From Clytia hemisphaerica (lineage: Eukaryota > Cnidaria > Hydrozoa > Leptothecata > Clytiidae), in contig CACVBU010000811.1 of the NCBI GenBank assembly GCA_902728285.1, positions 232,101-296,100 on the forward strand: DNA of 64,000 nt, read 5' to 3'. Below are positions 23,768 through 34,158 of the stretch, one piece after another. Position 1 is the first letter of the stretch, and each line of letters starts with the position of its first letter. The position numbers were made by a program, and so were the translations under genes. The notes under the pieces were generated by a model, which worked only from the letters and a program-made list of their open reading frames with translations, was not told the origin of the DNA and searched no databases.

Positions 23768-24420
23768 AAGCTTGGGGTCGACGTCTGGGAGAGTACAAAG
23801 CCGACTCGAGTTTTCAAACTCAGAGATGCCTCACCAGAAACTTGCGAGAGCCAGCCTTTCATTGCCTGATACTGGTCTTCAGAAATCGTATCAATGTTTA
23901 GACAATCCGCCCCATGCTTATGCTAATCAAAATCATTTGTACCAGCATAAAGAACAGGCTCGTCAGCCTCAGCATTTGACATTTGCACCCTATGGTTTCT
24001 AGCTATGTCTCTCAATAAATCATTTCCAAATGAGTCCAAATTTGATCCTTGAGAAGATTGCTGACTATTTTGTGTAGACTGTGAGAATGGAAAGCTTCCC
24101 TTTGGGTCAAACAAACGAAAACCACTCAAGCCTATCCTGTTAAATCTTCTCGAACATTGATAAAGTTTACCTCGCACATTAATGTAATCAGCACTGGATG
24201 AGGGTGTGTCAACTATACCAACAGTTTTCAAAATCAACTTCTGCGCTACTGATCTCATGGTTATATTTGGCTCTGATTTAACAAGAATGTGTCGATAGAT
24301 TTGATGCAGTTCTGCTGTTGTGGCTGCTCCTTTACAGCAATAACCGGTTATATATTTGATCAATGCTAACAAATCTTTAGAAACAATGGCTTGTGTGTCA
24401 CATTGCCCCATCCATGACAA
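23768..24420 (-). pseudogene. Helitron Rep, Y2 segment
   Basis: MGQCDTQAIVSKDLLALI is followed by KYITGYCCKGAA. Two Tyr separated by three residues (Y-x-x-x-Y) fit the Helitron Y2 active site. The remainder (FRLFDPKGSFPF and SSQGSNLDSFGNDLLRD) is the linker toward the helicase. A stop after NDFD (near 23923) and a frameshift close to 23800 separate it from PIF1. Confidence 0.75.
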
Positions 24421-24890
24421 TGTACCATCCTTGGGTGATCATTTCTTCCTTCATAGCGTGGGACTTTACCTTCAATGAAGCGTGGTTTAAATGGATTTGT
24501 TTCTTTCCCAACAGAGCGTTTTGTGCTTTCATCATATTCACCAAAGTGATGGCGGCAATACCGTACAACTTTTTTCTTTCTTTTTCCTGATTCATCCCTT
24601 TCTTTAGTTGTGACAGTTTTTCGTCTCAAACAATACTTACTGCACTTGTGAACCATTACTTTATTAACAACACCCATCTGAAATCGGTTTAAGCTGTCGT
24701 TGGTAGTTTTACATAGCAGACAATCCTTCAAAATATTTGGATCATTTTCCTCAAGCGTTCCATCTGGCTTGGGCCAGAGATTCTTATTAGGAAGGCAGGT
24801 TCTTTCTTCAGTTTCTTCGTTAACATCAATTGATCCTCCAGCAGGGTGCATTGAAACAAAATGGGGCGAGAATGTCTCGTTTGTGTTCAA
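24416..24890 (-). pseudogene. Helitron Rep, Cys-rich region
   Basis: The frame includes VHKCSKYCLRRK and VVRYCRHHFGEYD, Cys/His motifs found between HUH and Y2 in Helitron Rep domains, and RYEGRNDHPRMV just before the next segment. A frameshift near 24416 moves translation to the frame of the next segment. Confidence 0.75.
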
Positions 24891-24904
24891 TTCAGTTGAT
24901 TGTA

Positions 24905-25148
24905 GTCATTGTTCAATATCACTTGCAATATCAACATTGGGATCTGATGTATCTTGGTCCAATATGGATTTGACAATATCATAATGAGATTTGGAAAAGT
25001 ACAACGCATGTGTGTGAATGGCACCCCGACTCTTTGCAAACTCATATCTGCTCCAATCATCTTCATATTGAAAAATACTTTTTAAAACCGTGTCTTTATA
25101 ATTCAAATGTCTTGCATTAAAGTAAGACGTAATGAGATCAGACGTCAA
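24905..25148 (-). pseudogene. Helitron Rep, HUH motif segment
   Basis: This begins at the inner edge of the LINE (codon TTG at 25148 is not a start). TSDLITSYFNARHLNYKD continues the N domain. The segment RGAIHTHALYFSK holds the HUH-like motif (H-T-H in IHTHALYF) that binds the metal in rolling-circle Rep proteins. The frame then meets a TGA at about 24903-24905, directly after DIEQ, and continues in the same frame at 24890. This is a point-stop lesion. Confidence 0.8.
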
Positions 25149-25273
25149 ATAAAAAGTGGATAGCTTCTAGTAGAAAATACAGTAAAAACACAAAATTTAT
25201 CAAGAAAATCAAAAAATCTGTATTTTTTCCACCTAAACTAGAGCTTTTTTCCACACTTTAACATCGATTCCTG

Positions 25274-26457
25274 ATGGATGAGGACACATCAGTTGACACT
25301 TCCATAGAAGACCATCCCAGTCAAAATTTCGACGATCTCCGATGCTCCGAAGCGAAATGTTACGGTTTCGAAGAAAACATCTTAGTATGTATGGCATGTG
25401 AACGTTTCGTACATTATAAATGCTCCAGACTCCCACTATACCAAATTCAGGCTTTTTTGAACGCGAAAGCGAAAAGAAATGGACGATGGACCTTCTGCTG
25501 CATCAACTGTGTTGAAGTACCGAAAGATCTCCCTGCTCTTTGTGGTGCAGTTGAGGACAACGCCCGGGACAGCGACTTTACCAAACTAAAAAATGATATC
25601 TCAGAGCGTGATCGTGCTATCGAAGTATATGACGATAATGAGAGGAAGTTAATCAAGTCAGTCCAGACACTAAAGTCCCCCAATGCAAAACTCAAAGACA
25701 AGTCAATCGAGAGATGTACTGTCGAAGAAATGAACGATAAAATCCATGAGAAAATCACCGAACTTGGTGCAACCATGAAGGCGTCAATTATTGATGAAAT
25801 CAAAGCGACACTCTTGAGTGTTGAAAACCAGATGGCTGAGGTAAAATATGTGGTGAAAGACCCTTCACAGGATGAGCCCAATACTTCGATCAAAGAGGTG
25901 ATTAAAGAAGCTCTGCGGGAAGAAGAAGCCGAGGAAACGAACAAACAGAAGCGTGCTTCAAACATTATTGTTCATGGAGTACCAGAACAAGATGCCAACA
26001 CGGACATGAGCTGGGTTGAGGATCTCATTCAAACGTTACCATTAAGCGTATTGCCCGTTTGGGTAAGATCTCGAACGATAAGAAGCGTCCCATTCTGATC
26101 TGCCTCTTGAACGAAGACGAGAAATTCAATCTTCTTGGAAATTTACCAGCTCTGAAAGGGAATGAAAAGTTTTCTGGAGTGAGCGTTACTGAAGATCTTA
26201 CACCTGAAATGCGTAAGAAATTGCGCCTACTGTCTATTGAAGCTAAAGAACTTAATGAAACCGAAAAACCAGCAACAGAAATATATCGCGTCCGGGGTGA
26301 TTTAAAAAACGGCTTCACTGTCAAGAAGGTACCACTCAGAAAACCGTCAACCCCCGACCAGTCACCAACAATGAAGAATGTCTCCTTCTCGAACAACCTA
26401 ACGGAGACAAATATCATCGACCAACAGGAGCCAACTTTGCTCAAAAAGAAAAATTAA
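25274..26457 (+). pseudogene. LINE ORF1: PHD-like finger, coiled coil, RRM-like
   Basis: Start ATG at 25274 (MDEDTSVDTSIEDH). Residues about 24-75 form a PHD-like finger: CSEAKCYGFEENILVCMACE, then HYKCS and WTFCCINC. Residues 100-200 are charged with heptad-like spacing, suggesting a coiled coil. NIIVHGVPEQDANTDM resembles the start of the L1 ORF1-type RRM. The frame shifts near 26060, and the rest (KRPILICLLNED, NEKFSGVSVTEDLT) completes a nucleic-acid-binding domain and ends at 26457. It is proposed to bind LINE RNA and perhaps chromatin (inference). Confidence 0.75.
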
Positions 26458-26465
26458 TCAAAGAT

Positions 26466-29365
26466 ATGAAAGTTCTGTATACAAATCCTGATCAGTTGAC
26501 TTCATTTAAAATTAAGGAATTACAGTCCTTGGCCCATGAGGAAAAGCCTCACATCGTCGCTATCTGCGAAGCGAAGACAAAAGTAGGTACGTTGAGGGAA
26601 TTACATGAATACGAATTCGATGATTATAAAATTGCTAGTCAAGTTAACTTAGACACAGATCAAGGGCGTGGCGTTGTCATACTTGTTCACACCTCGATAA
26701 AACATTTAGTAGCCGATGTCAAACCTCCAATCACTTTCAACGAAGTATGCATGATTGAAGTACAATTATCTGGAAGAGATTTGCTTGTTGTCGCGTGCAT
26801 CTACCGAAGTCCAAGCAGTTCTACATCATCAAACGAAAATAACAGCAACCTGAATTGTCTGATCAAATCTATTGCACTGAACAACAAGTATTCCCACAAA
26901 TGTTTGCTAGGAGACTTCAACTTCCCAACGATAAATTGGGAAAATTGGACAACCCCACACATAGAAGATAGTAAAGAAGAAACGTTTCTAGATGCTTTGA
27001 GAGATGCATATCTTCATCAACACGTTGACGAGCCAACTCGATGTCGTGGAACAGATGACCCATCTCTAATCGACCTGATATTGACAGGGGAAGAAAATCA
27101 AATAGTGAATCTAGATTACTTAAGTCCACTTGGTAAAAGTGATCATAGTTCGTTAGCGTTCAAATTTGCTTGTTACGCTCACCCCAAAAGTGTACAGACA
27201 AGATATATCTTTGCGTCGGCCAATTTCCAATCGATGAATAACGATCTTAGCTTAAGAGACTGGAAACAAAGTTTCAAGAAAGCATCCGTGGAAACATCAG
27301 TGGATGATCTTTGGAAAACTTTCAAAGAAGCTATACTCGACCTCAGAAATAGGTTTGTACCACTGAAAGAAGTAGGTAACAGCTTTTGGAAGAATAAAGG
27401 CAAAATCCCTATAAAAAAGGACCTGCGAGATGAAATCAAGAGAAAGAAATTGCTGAATAGAAGGTGGTTAAGATCTTCACCTCTCTACCGAGATCATCAC
27501 CGCGCCAACTATGTACTCGCAAGGAATAGAGTAAATCGAATGCTGGTGAAGGCACATCGGGCATATGAGAAGAGTATCTGTGACAAATCCAAAGAGAAAC
27601 CAAGATCTTTTGGTCTCACGTAAGAAGTAAACTCAAATCAAAAAGTGGAGTTTCGCCACTTCTTCAGAACCCTGAAGATAAATCGTCTCTTAAACATGAC
27701 GACCACGAGAAGGCAAACATCTTGCAAAAGCAGTTTTGTAGTGTCTTTACTGATGAGCCAGAGGGTGAATTACCAGACTTCCCTGCACGAACAGATAAGA
27801 AGATTAGTGATCTATTCGTCACAGAGGAGATGATGAAGAAACAGATAAAACTGATTGACACCAACAAATCCTTTGGCCCAGATGAAATTCATCCCAAAAT
27901 GTTGGTAGAATTGGTCGACCACGTAGCCGAGCCTTTAGCGATCATAATGAATAAAACTTTTTCGTGTGGAATCATACCGAAAGAATGGAAGATGGCTTAC
28001 GTTTCGCCAATTTACAAGAACAAGGGTGCTCAAAATCTAGCAATAAACTATAGACCAGTCAGCCTGACATCGGTTGTTTGTAAATTGATGGAATCATTTC
28101 TAAGGAGGCATATCATGAATCACCTACAAGATCAAAAACTATTGTCAAATAAACAATACGGCTTCATCAGTCACCGATCAACACTTACTCAACTACTGAA
28201 CTACTTGGATAAGTGCTGCGAAAGCATTGCTAATGGTAAAGTAGTTGATACGATATATTTCGATTTTGCTAAAGCCTTCGATACTGTTCCCTACCGTCGC
28301 TTGCTGAAGAAACTTGAAGGATATGGAATATCAAGTAACTGTCTACGATGGATAGAGTCTTTCTTGACAGACAGAAAGCAACTCGTAAAGGTCGATCAAG
28401 CTCGATCAAGTACAAACCACGTTGTAAGTGGTATTCCTCAAGGAAGTGTCCTTGGACCACTTCTCTTTGTTATCTATATCAATGACCTCCCGGACAACGT
28501 CATCTCATCTATTTTCCTATTTGCCGATGATACGAAGATAGTCAAAGAGATCAACTCAATCGAGGATTCTTTGACAATCCAACAGGACATCAATGAACTG
28601 GAAAATTGGTCGAGAAAATGGCTTTTAAAATTCCATCCAGATAAATGCCATGTACTAACTCTCGGGAAATTCGAGAACATCATCCATGCACACCCATACT
28701 CGTTAGATGGAAACCAACTTGAACACGTTTCCCTTGAAAAGAATCTAGGTGTGCTGATCGACTCCGATATTACTTTTGAAGAGCACATATCGAAACAGGT
28801 CAAGAAAGCAAACTCAATTCTCGGTGTGATCAGAAGAGGCTTCGAGGAATTATGTCCCAGGACACTTTACACACTGTATACCACCTTTGTTCGACCTCAT
28901 TTGGAATATGCTCAATCTGTATGGTCACCTAGATTGCGTAAGCACGTCAACCTACTTGAAGGGGTTCAAAGGCGTGCAACAAGAATGGTACGTCGTCTAC
29001 GAAATTTAACATACGCGCAGCACCTGCGAAAACTGGACTTACCATCTCTTGAATTTAGGAGACAATTTGGCGACATGGTTCAAATATACAAACACCTTCA
29101 CTTCTATGACAAAAATACCATCGTCAAAAAGTTTTCTCGCCGAACTCGTCCCCATCGTAAACATGATTACGAATTGATCCCTAATTTCTCAGATGATGGA
29201 TTAAGGGGTGTGCAAACAAAATCATTTTATTATAGATGCATATCGGCGTGGAACCAGCTCCCAAAAAATGTTGTTAATGCTAAGTCAATCAAAGCATTTA
29301 AAGAAGAACTGACTCAGGCATGGATAAAGCACCCGTTACGTTACGATTCAAGATCACTTTTGTAA
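26466..29365 (+). pseudogene. LINE ORF2: endonuclease-reverse transcriptase
   Basis: ATG at 26466 (MKVLYTNPDQLTSFKIKEL). APE-like endonuclease motifs: AICEAKTK near residues 33-40, YRSPSSS, LLGDFNFPTINW near residues 147-158 and GKSDHSSLAF. The frame breaks near 27610-27620 (PRSFGLT then stop); the in-phase continuation lies one base away. The RT part (27722-29365) has INYRPVSLT, YFDFAKAFDTVP, GIPQGSVLGPLLFVIY and FADDTKIV (the YxDD box as FADD). GVIRRGFEELCPRTL and the C-terminal ARATRMVRRL-like segment end with TGT-TAA at 29365. Reverse transcribes the element at target nicks. Confidence 0.9.
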
Positions 29366-29450
29366 TCATTATGTAGATAGACCGGTTTAGAGGCCCTAGT
29401 GTGCCTGGACTGTAAATCCTTTAATAAAATAAATAAATAAATAAATAAAT

Positions 29451-30748
29451 GATATGCTGATTTTGTAAAATAACTTGATGGCGAAATTGTGCATCTATTT
29501 GAAATCTTTCTTTGATGGTGTGAATATTGTCGCCTGATGTCTTTGCAAGATATTGGATGATAATATCATGAAGTGGTACCCAGTGGTGTTCAGCACAGGA
29601 TGAAGTATCAAAATAGGATGGATATACGTAGTCCTCTTTTAGCTTAAAAAAACACAAAGAGTCAAGTTCGTGCTTTCTTTCCTTCCAGTATGGATCAGTA
29701 TTGACTAAATTTGAGCTCATTGAAATAAATTTGTTTGGAATACTGTCATCTTTGTCTTGAACAGTCAGGAACAGTCGCCTTATTAGGAGACGCCTCCTGA
29801 TTAGGAGACCCGTCTCCTAATCAGGAGGTTCACGTCTCCTAATCAGGAGACGGGTGTAATTATCTCTTGAACGAGTAAACTGCGCATGATTTGATTGCTC
29901 CCAATGGAAAGAGCACAAAAAATTGATTCCATATGGTGATTTTCAGAAAAATCCACCGGTGGAGTCAATCACAATTCTAATAATCCATAAGAACCAATCA
30001 GAAGTAAGAATCTGTCTTCTGAACAAAAGCGTCTCAAAGAGAAAAATGGCGGACACGAAAAAAATCAAGAGGGGCTTCCTTGTAGTGCTTTATATTAGGA
30101 TTGTGATCGATTGCACCGAGAAATTTTGATAATTTTTTCAAAACTTTACCAATTCGAGGCTGCTCTTTCCATTAAAACTAGTTTCAAAATGCGCGGAAAA
30201 GCCTAAAGCCCTTAAGATTGAGATCAAAGTTTTATGTCTCCTAATTAGGAGACGGGTCTCCTAATCAAGCGACCCCAAGCAACCTACATGTCTCCTAATC
30301 AGGAGACGTCTCCTAATCAGGAGGCGTCTCCTAATAAGGCGACTGTTCCTGACTGTTGAAGTCTTTCTAATAGTTCGTCTCTGGTAAGATGTTTTTCATT
30401 AACCTGCTGATTAACACAAAAGCTTCCTTGATTTAAAGCTTTCTTGCAGAGTCCAATATTCAGAAGATTAAATTTCAAAAATCTATGAGCTGATACACGG
30501 TTATCTGCGCAAAAATATATGTGATCTACCCACATGTCATAATCAACAGCCCTTGTTGATGGAATAGTTATGTCACACGTTCCATTAATGAAAATATGTG
30601 GATAAGCCATTGTGAAAAAACCTTCAGTAGACAGCTCAGGAAGAGGCTTCTCTCTGTTTTCACACTTCAAGTTTCCAAGATCAGCTACAGGACCTTGTTT
30701 GATTATGTTTTCTATTTCACCACTGTTCTCTCCAAGAAATAGTTTCAA
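29451..30748 (-). pseudogene. Helitron N-terminal (Helitron_like_N) segment, MITE-split
   Basis: The frame 30748-30361 contains MAYPHIFINGTCDITIPSTR, then DYDMWVDHIYFCADNR and HRFLKFNLLNIGLCKK, the typical start of the Helitron N domain. A 594 bp MITE (29762-30355) with a TTGAA duplication interrupts it. After removing the MITE and one TTGAA copy the frame continues at 29756 downward with YWKERKHELDSLCFFKL and SSCAEHHWVPLHDII. It then ends at the LINE insertion at 29450. The in-frame rejoining strongly supports one ancestral reading frame. Confidence 0.8.
29762..30355. mobile_element. 594-bp MITE with TTGAA duplication
   Basis: Ends CAGTCAGGAACAGTCG..CGACTGTTCCTGACTG are flanked by TTGAA at 29757-29761 and 30356-30360. 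Inverted ends of about 48 bp include repeated (A/G)GTCTCCTAAT(C/T)AGGAGAC units, and further copies of that palindrome lie inside (29819-29850, 30232-30335). No protein. The superfamily is unclear (5-bp TSD, CAGT ends). It cuts the Helitron N domain. Confidence 0.85.
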
Positions 30749-31533
30749 TCAACATCAATGTTTGTTAGCTGGGCTGCAAATCCTGATGTTGTCACCAACT
30801 CTTCTTCAGCCTGCAGGGAATCGAACTGTTTTGGACCAGGCCCTAAGTCCTCCTCTTCAGTAGCTAAATCATTTGCTGTCGATACAACTGGTAGACCTTT
30901 TAGCTGTCCTTCTTTTTCTGGAATATGCATCAAACGATCAACATCAATTACCACATCCCAATAATATGGATTTGGCTGGTGCAAAAAGAATTTCCCATTT
31001 AGCCCAATACCAGACACATGGTCTTTACCTGTATAACGGGTAAATCCTGGTCTTGGTGCACTTTCACCATATCGTGGAACACCAAATATTAGACCAACCA
31101 AAGCCTGCTCAATTCTTTGCCTACAAGCCATGTATGATTTTGAGCTGTTTTTACCACCTCTTATAAGAAGAATACTAACTTCAGATGGCAGTTGTGGTAG
31201 TTTGGTAAATTTTCTTAGGTCATGTGGTATAGCTACTGCATGACGTTTGGAGGCTGACATCCCACACTTCAGACAATGCACATAAATGGCAATGGATATT
31301 TTTCTTATCAAAAGACTTTCGACAAATGTCAGGTTTTGAAGAAAAGGGGTGATTCCCTTGAAGTGTTGGTTATTGTGATAATGCATGCCATTTTCCAAGA
31401 AACAATCTTCAACTGGGGAATACAATCCTGAGAACATCAACGACCTATTGATGTGTTTCTTGTATTTGTTCTTTTTTATCTCATCTGTGCATCTTTTACA
31501 TCCACCATTGAGAAACCCTAGGCCTAGTCTCAT
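30745..31533 (-). pseudogene. Helitron DUF6570-like segment
   Basis: 262 codons. CKRCTDEI continues a Cys-rich pair from the upstream frame. LPQLPSEVSILLIRGG and YWDVVIDVDRLMHI follow, together with a pair of Cys (HCLKCGMS) and a basic-rich centre. This order (Cys pairs, then a hydrophobic region upstream of the Helitron N domain) matches DUF6570-type regions known from Helitron polyproteins; the exact assignment is from memory and uncertain. It ends with TNIDVD and a stop, and the downstream frame resumes at 30748. Confidence 0.65.
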
Positions 31534-32782
31534 AACAACTCATACAATGTTCCACTGAGTGCAGCCTCTCAGCATCATTGAATTCTTGAATTGCTCTTTC
31601 AACAGCAGGATTTGAGTGAAGCGGGACCTCTCTTTGAATATGTGAATGTTCAATTTGATCAACAGTAATTTCTCGGTTTCCTTCAATATGTGGATGTTCA
31701 ACTTCTTCAACAGTGTCTTCTTGGTTTCCATACTGCAAATTTGTGGATGGGTGTTGGCTTTCGGTCGGCTCAACAACAAAATCAACACAGTGAGATTTTC
31801 TAGCAGCAATTTTGCGTTCCACATAACTTTTATCTTTAAAGATACTCCTCAAAATATCATCAATCTCTTCTTCAGTCTGCTTACTACATTTCGCCTGATT
31901 TGCTAATCTTACATTTTTCCGACGTGCATAATTATGCTCGTCAGTTGTAGAATGTTTTCTTTTGAATCCTCTTTGATCTTCTCTGGAATCCCTACGGGGC
32001 ATGATATTTTGATCCTTGGGTATTTCCCCATGCTTAGGCAAACTACTTTTACTAAAGACATGGTGGGTGGATGTACTCTGCAGAAGATTAGCTGATGATG
32101 TTGCATCATTCAGAAAGTAAAGACTTTGAAAGTGCTTATATTTGTGAGATATTATAATTTTTGGACCATCAAAGTTTACGATGATTTCACTATTCATTCT
32201 ACCAGCTGTAGCTGGGTGATGAATATTTTCAGGCCAAAAAGTCAAGTATTGAAAATCACGGTTGCTGTTATATTTTGTACAGAAGATAATAATTCCAAGC
32301 TTTTTAGCAGCAGCTAGAATGAATAATTCTGAACCATACTCCGCATTACGATACTGTCGCTGAATAACATTATCTAAGCTTACAACTTGTCCATCATCAT
32401 CTGGTTGATCTATGTTCGATAGGACCCATTGTTCAACAAAGTCTAAGTGCCTATTATGATCAACAAAACTAACAACCTCATTCCGCAGATCCAAATGGCT
32501 GCCCCAATATGGTCTTTCAGTTATGGAAAGGCATTCAACAATGGCTCTATAAAGGCAATTTCCATCCCCAAGTGTGGAACATACAGCGCCAACATTAAGC
32601 CCGATTGATCGGGCTTTGCGTACCATGGCCTGCCATGATGTATCTTTGGCTTCATCATAGACTTCAGCCATTATTTGAAAAGAGTATGTGAAAAAGGGTA
32701 CATGCGTAGTCTGGGTGGTCAGTGGGTATAAACAAACAAATTCATTCTTAAAACCCACCCACCCCCACAGGCCTACAGGCAA
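31496..32782 (-). pseudogene. Helitron OTU-like cysteine protease segment
   Basis: 428 codons. The more likely initiator is Met38 at 32671 (MAEVYDEAKD), because the preceding residues look like upstream noise. The OTU signature DGNCLYRA places the catalytic Cys at residue 76 of the long form; the aligned His is probably in SHKYKHFQSLYFL. SELFILAAAKKLGIIIF is the typical central helix-strand. The second half is hydrophilic with a basic stretch (RRKNVRLANQAK). It ends with HCMSCYETRPR, the first two Cys of a Cys-rich region that continues in another frame at 31533. In Helitrons of animals an OTU domain often accompanies Rep/Hel. This copy is shifted out of frame from the rest. Confidence 0.8.
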
Positions 32783-34158
32783 GTAGCTGAGTACAATTAA
32801 CTGTGTTGTGATCAGACAGACAGATCACAGATAAAAGCACCGATATCAGAAACAGAAAAGTAAATAATCTTAGATGTTTAGATTTCAAATCAAACACAAG
32901 ACAACACCAGAATCAACATTCAGCAATCCAAATATTTTTTTTGAATGAAATAAAATTATTCGAAACTTTCGCGGGTATAAAATTGTCATTGGCAACTGTG
33001 ACCCACAGTGCTTCAGATTTCTGATTGTAGTCCGTGTTTCGGCTTCCGGTAAAATTTTGATGTTCACTGCTAGGGTACACCATTTTAAAACAGCCTTTTT
33101 TGCAGTCCTATCTATCAAACCGAGAAAAGTTCCGTGGTTTCAAGCAAAACCGTTCAAGGTCATTTTAACATAATCACCGTTTTGAAGATGTGATTTATAT
33201 AGCAAATTTATAGCAAATTTTCGCTTGGGATAGAAGTTAAAGGTACGGGCACACTATAGCAAAACTGCCATAGTAAGAGTTTATTTTATTGTGTTTTATT
33301 TCACACTACTGTGCAAGCTTACTGTATGCTGTATGTACTACTGTTCTATCTAAAATGCTCTGGCCTGAGTCGTGAAGAATTCCAAAACCTTTCTGACCCA
33401 AATAACCAGCGGATGTCAATCGAACTCAATCGAATTCGATTTGGAATCGAATCGATCGAATTCAATCGAATTCAGTGATTGATCGAACAATCGAACTCAA
33501 TCAAAGTGGAAAAAAGATGTAAATGTTCGATCGTTTCGATCGATCACTTCGATCGTTTCGATCGATCACTTCGATCGGTTTTGATTGCTCGATCAATCAC
33601 TTCGGTTTACTTCGATTGAATTCAACCAATCACTTCGATTTACTTCGAATGAATTCGATCGATTCGATTTTCTTCCATTCACTTCGACCACTGAGATCTT
33701 CGGGCTTTATAAATCTATGCTCGAGAGATCACACGCCGATCTGAGATTACTCGCTACGGAATATAATCTATACGGAATATGATAATCTTGGTCTGCGTTT
33801 CGTGTTTACCTCTAAGGCTGATGGAAATTAATGATATGTTTACCGTAATGACGATTTTCAGAATTCGATGCGGCTAAGTTTTCATTATTCATTATTCATT
33901 ATTCATTATTTTACCATAAACATTTATTTTTACCAGATTTTTCGTTTTTCCTTATAGATACACAATCCGAAGTCTAACATTGAGTTACGGTGATTGGAAG
34001 AGTTTACGCTGATAAAGACCATCGTCTATACCCGGAAAACTATACTTTAGCTATAAAAAACTTGGACGTATATTATAGAGTTGGGTCACAAGACCACAAA
34101 CACAAAATCATTATCTTGAACTTTTCAAAATATCTTAAGGTTTAATCGTAAGGAATCG
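32783..34158. other. Upstream flank of Helitron; TCGAAT-rich repeat
   Basis: No gene. Between about 33418 and 33690 the sequence is built from AATCGAATTC/ATTCGAT, TTTCGATCGATCACTTCGA and similar units (AT-rich, ATCGA-dense), perhaps an old satellite-like block. The 5' end of the Helitron is somewhere here; its TC start was not found. (CATTATT) x4 sits at 33884-33912. Confidence 0.4.

Larger units (their letters stand above)
25149..29450 (+). mobile_element. CR1-like LINE inserted in the Helitron
   Basis: 4.3 kb with a short 5'UTR, ORF1 (PHD-like), ORF2 (EN then RT) and a 3' end of AATAAATAAATAAATAAAT. The host reading frame on both sides joins in frame (QHI | LTSDL), so it sits in the Helitron gene with at most 2 bp of duplication, as often seen in CR1 elements. 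The order and motifs match the CR1/Jockey group; exact clade unknown. ORF1 has one frameshift (near 26060) and ORF2 one (near 27610), so it looks young but inactive. Confidence 0.9.
22083..32782 (-). mobile_element. Decayed autonomous Helitron with nested insertions
   Basis: Reading minus from 32782: an OTU cysteine-protease-like domain, a Cys-rich plus DUF6570-like region, the Helitron N domain, the Rep HUH and Y2 motifs, then PIF1 helicase. About 5.8 kb remains after removing a CR1-like LINE (25149-29450) and a MITE (29762-30355), a plausible size for an autonomous OTU-type Helitron. Frameshifts occur near 31530, 30748, 24416, 23800 and 22430, with stops near 24903 and 23925. Terminal TC/CTRR ends were not located, so boundaries are those of the coding part. 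Confidence 0.85.

Noticed and set aside
23923..24002. Plus-strand frame 23772-24002
   Set aside because: Antisense to the Rep-PIF1 junction of the Helitron; no independent feature.
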